This document shows positions 12,719 through 24,415 of a stretch of DNA of 64,000 nucleotides, piece by piece. Position 1 is the stretch's first letter, and each line of letters begins with the position of its first letter. The stretch spans positions 15,120,501 through 15,184,500 of the forward strand of contig NC_059399.1 in assembly GCF_905220565.1 (NCBI RefSeq), written 5' to 3'. The notes below the pieces were generated by a model. That model searched no databases, was not told the origin of the DNA, and worked only from the letters and a program-made list of their open reading frames with translations. This DNA is from Melitaea cinxia (Eukaryota; Arthropoda; Insecta; Lepidoptera; Nymphalidae). The position numbers were made by a program, and so were the translations under genes.

Positions 12719-12960
12719 TCTAATTACATCGATAATACGACGCAGGTGGTCAATAAAACGGTCAATCAAATACGCATTATTAAAAATAAATCACGAAGGA
12801 CTCGTCAGATCTCAATTAAATTTAAATCAGACCACATGACAAGCGTCAGCTTTCGATTAAAAAAGAATCGTCAAAATCGGTACACAGAGGAAAAAAATCT
12901 ACGGCAGCACAGATAAAAAAGAAAATAAAGTCGAATCCCTTTCCTCTATTAAAGTCGGCC
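12719..12960 (+). mobile_element. Retroelement fragment, family 2 (copy a)
   Basis: Shares with 26190-26385 and 44880-45125 the ordered blocks AAAAATAAATCACGAAGGACTCGTC, GACCACATGACAAGCG, TTTCGATTAAAAAAGAATCG and a late AATC-CTTTCCTC segment. The 75-codon open frame over it (12689-12916) lies within the repeat and is not a gene. Confidence 0.6.
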
Positions 12961-14009
12961 AAAAATTAACCAGCCTTTTTATCACCACATCTTTTTAAAA
13001 TTCATTTGAATATTAGAGTCTATCTCGTTAGCGTAATATTATAAATAAATAATTAAATAAATAGTGTTATGTACTGTACATCCACTGTTGGTATGTGGGA
13101 GTAAGATACCCATTGTAGTTTAAAAAAAAGAAATGCTGAGCCGGGTGACAGATCGCTTCGAAATTAAGGAATTTTTATTGTAAAGGAACATTATAATTAT
13201 TTTAAGACAAATGGGGGTTGAAAGTGAAATTATAGGCAAAATGAGAATAAAATCACAAAGGTCTTCGATCGATAATTAAATAATAAATATAAAGGTTATA
13301 ACGCAAAACTCGAAAACGACAGGAGTTTTCTAAAACTTGTAAAAAAATTTTGATGGAATGAATATTTTAAAAAAAATTGCGCAGAAAATTGGAAAATGTA
13401 ACGATTATTTCAACTGCACGCGTTTTACAGTTCGCAAAACAGAATAACTGTCGGGTCAGCTAGTTTCATAAAAAATAAATCAACTTTTTTACTAACTTAT
13501 CTCGTCATATTTCATTTTTTATCGTGGTAAGAAAGAATGTCGCTAGATTTCCTTTGTTATTTCCATCAATACGAAGTAGGCAAACTCTTGTGTAGTTTTA
13601 ACGGAAATGGACAAAACCAGGCCAAAAAGGGACATTTCTTCTCAATATTAATAGAAAAGATTAAAGTCTTACGCCCGTGTTAACATTTATGGCTATTGTT
13701 TCGTTATAAGAGCTATTCAACTCCTAAACTTATGTTATCATAATTATGATCAATAATTCATTTTTAATACACAATACTTATATACGTACAGGTTGCAATA
13801 ATTCTAGCGTGCAAACTGAAGCAAGACAATTAACATAAACTCTTTGATATAAAAAATTCGAGTGTTAGATTAATTTTAGTACATTTAATACATTATTTCA
13901 ATTTATTAATTAAATTCAATTTATTAATTAAACTAAACGGCTACTGCTATGTATAATATATAAAAAAGTAAAAAAAATGTGTGATTTTATCTGAATATAT
14001 AGTACAAAT
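12961..14009. other. AT-rich DNA with a possible Helitron 3' end
   Basis: Mostly featureless. GTCGGGTCAGCTAG ending at 13463 resembles a Helitron-type CTAG terminus, but I find no matching 5' end. An 18-bp unit (TTCAATTTATTAATTAAA) is directly repeated at 13897-13932. Confidence 0.4.
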
Positions 14010-14200
14010 CGACCGCTCTGGTGTAATGGTGCTTGTGCCGTGTCTGTGGCACCTATACACCTGACATCGATAGTTTCTCATAGTAAGAAATATATCCGCC
14101 AACCCGCAGTGGAGCAGCATGGTGGATGAAACTTCGATTCTTCTCCAACACGGGGAAAGAGGCCTATGCCCAACAGTGGGATATTACAGGCTGAATCGTA
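14010..14200 (+). mobile_element. SINE with tRNA-like head
   Basis: The head GACCGCTCTGGTGTAATGG is followed by a body with CCGCCAACCCGCAGTGGAGC and the tail GCCTATGCCCAACAGTGGG-ATATTACAGGCTGA. The head recurs on the minus strand at 23973-24104, and the body and tail recur at 19256-19595. No coding content. Confidence 0.75.
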
Positions 14201-15087
14201 AGATATCATATATTAACTAATATCATTAGTATAAATTACTAACAATACAGTGTTATAGTACAGTGAATGTAAAAATAAACCACGTTGCAACATAAGCAAT
14301 TTCTTTTGATGTTTTTATATAATCAGTTATATAAAGTGAGGATATTTTAGTGGCGGTCGTAAAGTGAATCTTTCTAACAATGGGCCCACAATAAAACATG
14401 AAAAGTACGTTAACGACCGATAAAATTGTGTTTACTGTGTACGGTGGCCATCAGGTCGGGTTCAGGGTTCAATTTAAATATGTTGACATCATATATAGGC
14501 GTGTGAGGGGGGAATCGAATGAGTGTGATGAATAAAATCATAATTATCTTTTCGTATAAATTGGATAATAGAAATTCGTGTCGTGGGATCCTAAGCTTTT
14601 TTGGATTAAGCTTTGGGATTGAGCTTTTTCTTAGTTTGAAAGTTTTTTTTTTTTTTTTTTTCTTTTTAGGTTGTTTAGATATTCTTTTATATTATTTTCT
14701 TGAAGAGTGTTTTGCACCGTTTTGAATTTGTATTTTGTGTTTAGTTACTAAATTGGCGGAAACTTAGCTAATATTTTTATAAACGTTGCTATGGCTGTAT
14801 GATGCTTATTATGAGCTGAACGTTTGGGTTTGTATCTTTTGCGTGTTTCTTTAACCTGAAACCGAATTACAACCTACAGAGTGCTGTTAAGTGCTAGGAG
14901 TTATTAGACGTAATCAATATATCTAAATTTCTAAGTATCGACAGATATACGCTTAATTTTATACAATATCCAACCATTATTATTACAGTATATCTAATTC
15001 AAAGTAAATCTCGTGTTTCCTTTTGTGTGATACAATGTACGAATCATTGTGAAAAGTTAGTTTTTGGACGTGTGCTCATAATGGTCT
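14201..15087. other. AT-rich DNA, 19-bp poly-T
   Basis: Holds a 19-T run at 14643-14661. The 68-codon open frame across it is phenylalanine- and leucine-rich because of the T run and is not credible. Confidence 0.5.
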
Positions 15088-15295
15088 TCTTATATATAAA
15101 GTTCCGTGTCACAATGTTAGTTACAATACTCCTCCAAGAGGGCTGGGCCGATTTTTATGAAAATTGATTTTGTGTGCATATCAGGTAGGTTCGAGAATCG
15201 GTCAACATCTATTTTTCATAACCCTAAGTTTTAAGTGGGGGGGGGAGTAGGGTTTATAACATATATGAAAAAACAACATTTGCGGTGTCAGCTAG
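15088..15295 (+). mobile_element. Short non-autonomous Helitron-like element
   Basis: Begins TCTTATATATAAAGTTC, includes TGGGCCGATTTTTATGAAAA, and ends GCGGTGTCAGCTAG followed by T. A TC start and CTRR end are Helitron termini, and this TATATAAA-type start is common in Lepidoptera. About 208 bp with no coding capacity. The 5' flank is not the expected A, so the exact start is approximate. Confidence 0.6.
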
Positions 15296-15804
15296 TTAAA
15301 TATAAATATTTGTGAACTGCATTATTTATTTTTATTGAAAATATTTACATATACTCGTATATAGAAAAATCTTTGTTCAGACACAAACTGTTTCAATTTA
15401 AGGTTTTGTGTCTAATTTGATTCAATAGTAAACGTGATATTTTTACATTTAAGTACGAAACCTATAAACCTTATATTTCTTCCAAATTGTCCATGTAAAA
15501 AATTTACGATGCCACATTTAGTTGTTTCGACCATAAAAAACCTATGAAAATATACGCAAAATTATTTCCTGTAGCAATAAAACAAGAAACATTTCCTTAT
15601 CCGCTAGGATTTTGAAACATGACTGCATAATATATTTACAAATAACAAAGTATTTATTGACTGTATTTATATGTTTATATTGCTTGTTTTCGTGCAGCGC
15701 TGAGCTAGTGGAATTCACTCCTCAAGTTATGATTACCGTGGAACCCTAAAAACTAAAATGTTCTATTAAATGAAACCAATTACAATTATTTAGTAATCCC
15801 TTTT

Positions 15805-15875
15805 TGTGTCTATTTAAAGGTCAATCTAAAGGAGTAAACTCCAGTCGTATGTCGGAGCTGACACACACACTTTTA
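15805..15875 (+). repeat. Dispersed repeat with AAACTCCAGTCG core (copy a)
   Basis: TTTTTGTGTCTATTTA, then GTAAACTCCAGTCGTATGTC, GGAGCTGACA and an ACAC..TTTTATT end. The same order is seen at 32505-32595. Type unknown. Confidence 0.6.
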
Positions 15876-15994
15876 TTCCATAATTTTTTTTTTAAATATA
15901 ATATAGCTTATCTAATAAATCGGTTTATAACATTAGTATAGATTAAAATAATAAAACTCTAAAAACAAAACACAAATTGACATTTGATATTCGT

Positions 15995-16135
15995 ATCGGT
16001 ACAGGAAACGCTGTTATAGTATTATACCTATGTCTTACATAAACAGCTTAAAGCGCTGTAAAGCGTTACTCGTAGCGTCACTGTCGCGCGTGAATTGTCT
16101 CATACGATTCACTTACCATATTTTTTCATACCGCG
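15995..16135 (+). repeat. Dispersed repeat X, copy 1
   Basis: Matches the reverse complement of 51198-51345 along about 140 bp. Shared blocks are GTATCGGTACAG, the AGC-TAAAGCGCTGTAAAG core, a GTTACTC..AGCG block and an ATACGATT..CCATAT block. It matches no transposon family I recognise. Confidence 0.65.
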
Positions 16136-16240
16136 AGCAATATGTCGTTTCTTAAAGAGTAAACTCAAAAAAAAAACAATCGCTTAAAATCTTAACCTAA
16201 CTTATTTATTGGTAAAAAAGCCAGCTGGTCGGTCTCCATC

Positions 16241-16280
<40 letters not shown>
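16241..16280. repeat. (TG)n(TA)n microsatellite
   Basis: About 40 bp of TG then TA dinucleotides. Confidence 0.95.
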
Positions 16281-16285
<5 letters not shown>

Positions 16286-16457
16286 TATATGCCGAATCGG
16301 GCATCTCCAAGCCTAGGTGGCTATACTTATTTATGTTAATCTTATGGATCTTCTTGTGGGATCATTTTATTGATGTATATCTAGAAATATTATCGGCTTT
16401 AGAAAAACATGATTTACTATAAAATTTAAAAATATATAAAATACATAAACAAAATAG

Positions 16458-16524
16458 ATCTCTGATCCTTTTCCTACATGGGGAAAGAGGCCTATGCCCA
16501 GTAGTGGGATATTAGAGGCTAAGC
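16458..16524 (+). mobile_element. SINE tail fragment
   Basis: CATGGGGAAAGAGGCCTATG, CCCAGTAGTGGGATATTAG and GGCTAAGC: a truncated copy of the tail seen at 14010-14200 and 19256-19595. Confidence 0.7.
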
Positions 16525-17849
16525 AAAGCGAAGCGAAACAAAATAGGTCTTTATATTCCAATTTCCTAATAATTGGGTACCTCTACACATTATTAATATC
16601 TATAAAACGACTCGTAGGAGTTGTTGAAGTAGAAAATCTCAAGGTTTCCTTAATAAGTGTTACATAAAGGGCACGAATGATTTAGATTTATTAAAATTTG
16701 AGGTACTTTATTAGTCGACGTACAATGTATTTGAAGTGAACTCTATTGAAATACCTACTTGATTATACTCTATTTTGGAAACAAGGCATCCTCTTCATAT
16801 TTCCATGCTCTGCTAGGCGTCAGCCTTTATCGAACGCGGCTTATTTTGTATACGTCGTCTATTTGAAAATAAAAGTATATCTTATGTAGTCAAAAAGTCG
16901 GGTAAAAATAGAATGAACTGTGCGTCAGATAGAGTTACAAATCAAAAAGATGGAGTTTAATACCAGATATTGAAATTAAGATATTGACCAAAAATATGTT
17001 GTTTAAGTGAGCATATAAAATTAAAAAAAAAACTTAAATCTGAAAATTTTATATATACTAATACATTCAATTTTTTGTGGTTTAGAAATATTTTTGTACT
17101 TTTCTGCTCAAATTGATGAAGGTGAAACCGCAGGGCACAGCTAGTAGTGGATAATAATCGACAATATAATCATACATAGAACAATTATCACGTTGAGCAA
17201 ACCTGTGAGGTCCACGACTACGGTACAAGATCCTATTTCGTGAACTAAACGCGACTGTCGTCTTTAATGGAATATTCGAATAATAAAAATTCTGAATATA
17301 TATTTCATATGACGATTTAAGTAGTGTAGGATGCTTAAATACATTTTGGTGCGTAGCGCTGTGAACGTGTACTTATAACATAAGTATGTACTTGTATTTG
17401 TGTGACAGTATTGCAGCTGCCGTTCTTTGAGTACTGTCAATAAAAAACATGACAGCATTATACAGAAATTTGAATATTTTAATTTAAAAAAAAACATAAG
17501 CCCTCCATATTTGTTTTTTCTATTAAATGTTCTTTACTTTACCTGTTATCATAATTAGTAATACACTAATCAAATAATACGTAATAAAAGACAAGGTCAT
17601 AGAAATTTGCAGCTACATAGTTGTTAGACCTATTGTGACAGTTTGTTAAGCGCATATACAATTCTAACACATTTTTATTAAAATGATCGTAGGATATCCA
17701 TACGTATCTGTGATTGCAATTGACATTTTCCTCGGACCCTCCTAACAATAATGCGAAAGCGTAGTTCTACCTTATCCAGAAATATACTGAAATTATTTCT
17801 GTCACTGACATTCCTTTAGAACTTAAATGCGGGTATATTTTTTATACCA
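16525..17849. other. AT-rich non-coding DNA
   Basis: No supported gene. GCAGGGCACAGCTAG ending at 17144 resembles a degenerate Helitron 3' end, without a visible 5' partner. Short minus-strand open frames around 17264-17748 show no domain or codon signature. Confidence 0.45.
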
Positions 17850-18030
17850 CTGGGGTCGCAAATAAGCGTACGGTCCTCCTGGTGAGAAGTGATTACCGCA
17901 GTCTATGGACGCTTGCACCTTTAGCCCCGTTGTCGAACTTTAGAGCTATATTATTCCTATGTGATCGTCTTTAAAGTAGAGTAACTTCCTCAGTCCGGCT
18001 GCTCGTGTTTCAGAGCAAGATATTTCCTGG
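17850..18030 (-). mobile_element. Retroelement 3' fragment, family 1 (copy b)
   Basis: Reverse-oriented and diverged. AAGCGTACGGTCCTCCTGG-TGAG is followed by GATTACCGCAGTCTATGGAC and a degenerate remainder. Related to 11462-11692. Confidence 0.55.
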
Positions 18031-19255
18031 TATGCCTTACCTCAATATGCTATAATATCGATATAGCATTTTTAACTATCGATATGGTATCACAACATCG
18101 TGTGTTTACGATAAATGACTGATATCTAGATAAGTCTGTATAATGGTTAAGTCTGTATATAAGTTTGAAAACTTTGAGTGTGAAAGTTTTAAATACGATA
18201 GTAGTTTTAAAGTTTTTAATACCTTTTGATAATTAAAACTTTCATTCATATTTCAATTTTATAAAATTAATGATATGCGAACATATTTTTACTCAAATAT
18301 TTGTTTTTATTTTTTATTTTATTTTATTTATGAAGAAAACTATTTCGATTTTATTTATGAATGTTAAAAATATAATAAAAATATTAACGTAAAAAGCTTA
18401 AGTGATTGTTTTTGTTAAAGCTTGCTTGACTGTTTAACCCTTTAAAGAAGGTATACTGGTATATTTTGATGGAACGCAATTTAAAATGTAACTTTATTTA
18501 AAGATATTATTAGCTATAAAACCTTTCCAATATCACTTCATTAGGGGAAGGTTGTCTGCTATAAAACTACATTCTGTGATTTAAATGAACAGAAATCATA
18601 TATCAATCTTACGACTAACAAAATTCCGTTGAACCTCGAAAAACATCTAGATCAATATACATACAGTGTATACCCACGACCATATTACAGCGTTATATAA
18701 GACTTGATAAACAGCTGAGCGTAGTCAGATCCCAATATCCGTAGTCTTAGGACCACGACGTAAACATATTTATACTACTACATAACTTCATTCTCACTAG
18801 CTCTGAAAACTTTGAAAACAGTGAAGTGAACTCCAAAGTTAGTAAGGCCGAGGTAATAATTTTTCAAATTGTATTATAACGCCAAGTATCCACTTTCTAG
18901 ATTCCAGACAATTTTAATGAAGACCCCCTTCTTGTCGAATTTTCATAAGAAACTTTTTAAAGCTGCTAAGAGAAAATTTATGGCAAGCGCGATGGTAACT
19001 TTTTCATGTTGGATTACGTAACTAGGCCAGCTCTGTAATGGAGATGGCGGATTTTCTTGTTAAGGTTAAACGTGGTTTAGATCAACATTTATTTAGCTAT
19101 TAAGTTGTTACTCTGTATTTATTATCTGGAGGTTTTTTATTCAGTGACTTTTTTTATATGCGTACAAATATACCTATATTTATTTGTTTTGTTTTTTTTT
19201 TACGTTTGATAGCGTTCATATGATACTTGTTATTTACCTTAACGTTTCCAATAGT
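18031..19255. other. AT-rich non-coding DNA
   Basis: No gene, RNA gene or transposon recognised. Confidence 0.5.
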
Positions 19256-19595
19256 GACGACGCGTTGGCGCGGTGACAGACCGGTTTGTGGCTGTTGCGC
19301 TGGCGTTTGCGGGTTCGATCCCCGCACATGACAAACGTTTGTGTTGGCCATACAAACGTTTGCCATGGTTTGCCTGTTTGTGCGGTCCTTGTAGGTCTCC
19401 CCACCATTCCTCTGAGAGCATGCTAAGCCGTCGGTTCCGGTTGTTATCATGTACACCTGATAGCGATCGTTACTAGGGAATATATCTGCCAACCCGTATT
19501 GGAGCAGCGTGGTGGATTAAGCTCTAATCCTTCTTCTACATGGGGGAAGAGACCTATGCCCAGCAGTGGGATATAAAAGGATGAAGCGTTCGAAT
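19256..19595 (+). mobile_element. Near-complete tRNA-headed SINE
   Basis: A box-like GTTGGCGCGGTGACAG near 19264 and a perfect B box GGTTCGATCCC at 19312-19322 mark an internal Pol III promoter. The body (CATGACAAACGTTTGTGTTG, GTCTCCCCACCATTCCTCTG, ACCTGATAGCGATCGTTACT) leads to the tail CCTATGCCCAGCAGTGGGAT. This is the most complete member here. Relatives lie at 23525, 27163, 35935, 42110, 53594 and 57590. Small open frames on both strands inside it are by-products. Confidence 0.8.
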
Positions 19596-20584
19596 AATGT
19601 CTCTACTGATAGACTTAGTTCTTTTATTTTGGTATAGATCGATTAAATTCTTTATTTTGATTTTAGAATGTATATAAATAGAATAGAAAACACATTTTAA
19701 GTTTAATGTTTATTTTTATATAAACCTGTTAAAATTCGTTATTCCCAGCAGATACTCTATCCAACAACGCTCAGTGAAGTACCGTGATTGATTAAACTAC
19801 CGCTCACCTCTTACACAGATGAAGGGACCTTTGAAGAAGGTCCGTGTACTAAATAAGTAATTTTAACTTGAAAATACGACATTCGAAAAGTACTGACCTG
19901 ACCAGTTGGCAGACAATTTCCTTGCAATGATATAATATTAATGATTATTATTATTATATATGGTATGATATTAATGATTGTTATCCGCCAAATGTAAGAT
20001 ATAGAAACCAAGGCCGACTGATTTACGTGTCCTCAAGTTAGTAGACACATTCCCAGAACCAAAAACAAAAATGTTGGACAATTTCTAATAAGTCAAGTTG
20101 AACCGAACGGGGTTAACTTACGATCGTCGGCTATATGGAGGTTACTCCCACTAATAACTATAATTCGACAAACAACAGACAGGTAATGGTAATTGCAAAA
20201 TAATAGTTAAACTAACAGTGAAATTAATTCATCATATATTCATTTACTACAAGCTGCGTTCTAGATAAATAAAACAGTGATTCCACCATGATGTTACACT
20301 GTATAATTAGATAAATATTTACTTATAATACTAAGCATGAAATGTTTTATTGAAAAATTAAAACTCCGTAATGCTAACTGACATTCGAAACCGCCACTTC
20401 AGTTTGTAGTATATACGTTCATAGAACCACAGGTTTATCGTAGTATCAATTAATAAAATACAAACAAAAAGTTGAACACGTTTTACAGCTAAATCATTTG
20501 AAATAAGCGCTTGTATAAAGTGAGCCTTTAAATTAATTTTATTTTTATTTCATTCGTTAAATCCTATACTATCCTCAGAACGTT
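19596..20584. other. AT-rich non-coding DNA
   Basis: Nothing recognisable beyond short TTA/TAA-rich runs near 19930-19970. Confidence 0.5.
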
Positions 20585-20720
20585 GTACTAAGTGGACCGA
20601 TTTTGACGATTCGTTGTTTTTTTTTTTTATAATCAAAAGCTAGTTCTTGTTCTTGTCAACATTTATTCGAGATATAACAAAAACTTTTTATTTTTTATTT
20701 GTACATTTTCAACGTTTTTT
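20585..20720 (+). mobile_element. Retroelement fragment, family 3 (copy a)
   Basis: GGACCGATTTTGACGATTC followed by a T-rich run and a TATTCGAGATATAAC block. The ACCGATTTTGA..TTCTTTTTTT start resembles 54760-54905. Low-information copy. Confidence 0.4.
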
Positions 20721-20850
20721 TTTTCTTTTGCATATAGCCTAATCACTACGAGCATATATTTTTTTTATAGCTAGTTTTCTTTTTCTATATGTATACATAT
20801 TGTGCACAAACTCACTATCCCACACACGCACATTCCTACATGCATGCATA

Positions 20851-22130
20851 CCAGGGCGGGGTGAAAAGTTTCCGGCCTGACCTAGAGATCGCGCTAGCAG
20901 GTCTAATTTTTGGTTTGTATTCTATAGTACTATATCTCACTAGCATTTATATAAATTTTCGGGTTGATGGCTCTGATAGTATACATTTGAGAGGCGCTTG
21001 AGCAAGACACCTCGATTGCTTACGTGAAAATGGTAAAATCAGAGAAGCGGAAGGTCATCAAATACTTCTATTTAAAAGGCCTAAAACCATTTCAAATTAA
21101 AGAAGCGCTGGATTCCACACTGAAAGGCTCTTCACCGTCATATTCAATAGTGAAACAGTAGGTTTCTGAATTTAAGAAAGGTCAAACGAGTACTTCTGAC
21201 GAACCACATTCAAGACGCCCCTTTGAGGTCACGATTCTCGAAATGATTGAAAAAATTCATAAAATGGTAATGGAGAACCGCATATTAAAGTAAGTGAGAT
21301 AGCTGATGATACTAGGATATCAATTGAACGTGTATGCAATATTTTACATGAACATTTGAGCATGGGGAAGCTCTGTGTTAGGTGGCTGCCGCGTTGGCTA
21401 GCGGTCGATCAAAAGTTGACCCGAAAAACTGTTTCAATCAAAAATTTGGCGCTGTACAAGCGCAACCGCAGCAAATTTTTACGTCAATTTATAACTTGGA
21501 TTCACCACTACACTTCTGAAAATAAACAACAGTCAAAACGATGGATTGGACCAGGTGAACCAACCTGAAAGAAGGCAAAGACAGTTTCATCAGCAAATAA
21601 GGTTATGGCAACTATTTTTTGGGATACAAAAGGAATTTCCTTCATTGATTATCTAGAGGAGGGAAAAACTATCAATGGTCAATACTACGCACATTTATTG
21701 CAACGTTTAAAGGACGCAGTGAAAAATAAACGACCAAACTTGGCGAAAAAAAATCTTGTTTCACCATGACAACGCACCTGCCCATTCGTCAGTCTTTGCG
21801 ATGGCTAAAATCAACGAATTGAAGCTCGCATTGTTCTCCCAACCACCATATTCGCCAGATTTAGCCCCCAGCGACTAGTATCTGTTTCCTAACCTTATAA
21901 AGTGGCTTGGAGGTAAAAAATTTAAGAGCAACGAGGAAGTCATCGGTGCTGCATATGAGTATTTTTAGGGACTTGATAAATCAGACTATAAAAGTGGTAT
22001 CACTGCATTAGAGCACTGTTATGAAAATTTTATTAATCTTGATAGAGATTACTTTAAAATATAAAGCGAAAAAAAAACCGAAAAAAGTTGTTTTTATTTA
22101 TCAGGCCGGAAACTTTTCACCCCGCCCTCG
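20851..22130 (+). mobile_element. mariner transposon, full length but inactive
   Basis: A 1280-bp Tc1/mariner-superfamily element. Terminal inverted repeats are 30 bp with one mismatch: CCAGGGCGGGGTGAAAAGTT at the left end and its reverse complement at 22101-22130. TA dinucleotides flank both ends (20849-20850 and 22131-22132), the standard target duplication. The length matches the usual 1.3 kb of mariners. It encodes one degenerate transposase. Both termini are intact, so it could in principle be mobilised in trans by a matching transposase (inference). Confidence 0.95.
21030..22064 (+). pseudogene. mariner transposase pseudogene
   Basis: A cut-and-paste transposase relic of about 345 codons. 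The N-terminal helix-turn-helix region is recognisable, ending in EFKKGQTSTSDEPHSRRP. The catalytic core has HHDNAPAHSS and PPYSPDLAPSD, with exactly 34 residues between the two aspartates (codons at 21768 and 21873), the mariner D,D34D spacing. The first catalytic aspartate is missing: the usual DET before WIHHYTSENKQQS is deleted. Breaks are an in-frame TAG at 21159 replacing an expected Trp, a frameshift near 21280-21300, TGA at 21566, a frameshift in the A run at 21746-21753, and TAG at 21876 and 21966. It cannot make active enzyme. The subfamily is not assigned. Confidence 0.93.
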
Positions 22131-22132
22131 TA

Positions 22133-23524
22133 TATACACACATGCACGCACACTTACACATAAATATACATTTAAATATATAATTATTTATGTATATATA
22201 TTTTTGCTCTGTTTATGTTGGTAAATTGATAGTTTATGCTTCGCTGTCACTATAGCCTAAGTTATGAAGAGATACCATACCATGGTATCACGTGTTACTA
22301 CTGGGTTTGGTAGATTTTTTGGTACGTTCTATTCCCACCAAAGACTCCCTTCGTAATATCTTCCGTACTTCCGACATCGTAAATATCTTCCCAAGCTAAT
22401 TTTTTTTATTCAATCCTATTGATATGCCCGTAAAGCCTAAAATCGTCACGATAGCCAAATAATAAAATTTCAATTAATATAATTTTTAACACAATAATGA
22501 CTATTTATACTATATAGTTTGTATAGGCTACCTGGCATTTATTATTTGTTTATGTATATTATATTTATTTGTATTACACATATATTAACTTTTATTATTT
22601 AATTTATAAAATATTAATTTATATGTATTTAATAAACAAGCATATCCACACGATACCCGTAGTATACGGCGTATTTGACATTAGTTATTTCTCTCGCAAC
22701 ATTTAAATTCAAATTAATTTCGCATTTCTAAAAGAACGCTCTAGAAAGAGTTCAGAGCGCATGATCGAAAATTTTGACAAGGGCTAGCGAGCAAAACGTA
22801 ATTTGGTTTTTGAATAAATGAAATTGTGAATAGCGAATATATATTGTTAAAACGCTAAACTATAACTAAAATATATTGTTTAATCGCTAAAGTCATATTT
22901 AGAATTTAACACCCACAACAGTAGATAAGAAATTAATTAAAGAAACAATCAATTAGATCCAGTCTATAATATAGGAGACACCACTTAGCAAACAATTCAG
23001 AATGTATTAAACGTAAATGTTTAAGCACATCCAATAATCCGGTCAAAAGTGAGCGAACTTCAAAGAAAGCCTGTATAAATATTATTTAGTAACGGAAAGG
23101 TATACACTCTTAGGTGCTTTCAAATATTCATGAGTTGAATTGAATTGAAAGCTAAGGATTCTTATGAAGGCAATGATTAAATTGAAGTACCCCTGCCATT
23201 TGCCGCTGAAAATCAGACATTTTCTACATAATTTCTGTTTGGAAATATAATATTAAATCACAAGGGAACTCAAACTTTTATATTAACTTTTTTATATTTA
23301 TATTACTCGCTTTTCAATGTAATGCTATATATAGCTCATTGTTGCGGGTTGATTTGTACATCAACACTCATAATCAACATCACTTATAATATAACTGTAA
23401 CTATTACCATTGTTTACACTTAGCACATTTAAAATGTACTCTATCAACTGTATCTGATCAATACTTAAGCCAAAAATGTCACCTTTTCTGTTTGTTTTAA
23501 CTTTAGCGATAAAGATCACAAATC
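22133..23524. other. AT-rich non-coding DNA
   Basis: ACAC/TATA low-complexity DNA just right of the mariner, then featureless AT-rich sequence. No gene supported. Confidence 0.5.
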
Positions 23525-23712
23525 AGCCTGTGGCGTCACACTACTGAGCACAGGTCTCTTTTAACATAAGGAGAAGAGTCACAGCACGCTGCTCCATTGC
23601 GCGTTGGTGGATATATTCCCTACTTTGAGTAGCGGTTATTGTAAGCCTCTATGATAACAACCAGGATCGACAACTTAACGTATTCTCCAAAACATGATAG
23701 AATATCTCCCCA
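23525..23712 (-). mobile_element. SINE copy, reverse orientation, diverged
   Basis: In reverse complement it keeps the TAGCGGTTATTGTAAGC / ATGATAACAACCAGGATCGA block and the GCTGCTCCATTGCGCGTTGG block of the 19256-19595 family, with a decayed tail. Confidence 0.6.
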
Positions 23713-23972
23713 TAAGCCCTTCAGCCCTTCGCTTACTTAATAATATGTTGGCCTCCAATAGTAGTATTGATATATTCGCTATGAATTCGTCTGAATTTGT
23801 TAAATCTTGCTTTAAGTATTTAGAATTATGTTAATGTGTATACTCGTATTATAAGATAAATTGTTATTTCTTTAATGTATTTGTTGTAGTGTTATTAATT
23901 TATGCTTGTTTATTGTACGCCTTGGTTGTAAACTGTAAGTGCAATAAATGTAAACTGTAATAAATAAATAAG

Positions 23973-24104
23973 AACAGACAGCCAGGTAGGAATCCATCCC
24001 AATCAGGCCAATTTTGACCAGGAAAAGAGCTCGTGAACGAGTGTGTTTAGGTGTCTACACGGCACACGCTCCACTACTCCAGAGCGGTTGTCAAGTGGAA
24101 GGCA
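23973..24104 (-). mobile_element. SINE head copy, minus strand
   Basis: Reverse complement begins AACCGCTCTGGAGTAGTGGA and continues GTGTGCCGTGTAGACACC, matching the tRNA-like head at 14010. A different downstream part follows (GGCCTGATTGGGATGGATTC). Confidence 0.65.
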
Positions 24105-24373
24105 TATTGTTATTGTTTAATATGCATTATATCATTTTTTTAGAACATACAACCATAATTTTATGAACATTCTCTCTGACATTAATATAATTAAATGAAT
24201 AGTCTACTAAACTTATAATAAATATTGATATAGAAATGTTAAAAAGATCAATTAAGTAAGAAATATAAAAATTCTGGGCCATCTCTAAAAATAAAAAATA
24301 ATAAATTGTAGAGAAGCGGTTCGTTCTCAACTTTTACTCACAAAATATCACAATTTCTAATATAATATCGATC

Positions 24374-24415
24374 AAAAATAATAATGTCGGTCTATAGATC
24401 GACATTATTATTTTT
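24374..24415. repeat. 42-bp near-perfect palindrome
   Basis: Arms AAAAATAATAATGTCG (24374-24389) and its exact complement (24400-24415) surround GTCTATAGAT, itself nearly self-complementary. AT-rich arms favour cruciform extrusion (inference). Confidence 0.9.

Noticed and set aside
14519..14725. 68-codon frame with a hydrophobic run
   Set aside because: The run is translated from a 19-bp poly-T tract and is not a membrane segment under selection.
17101..17144. Helitron 3' end (GCAGGGCACAGCTAG)
   Set aside because: The foldback is too degraded and no 5' terminus is visible, so it is mentioned only as a trace.
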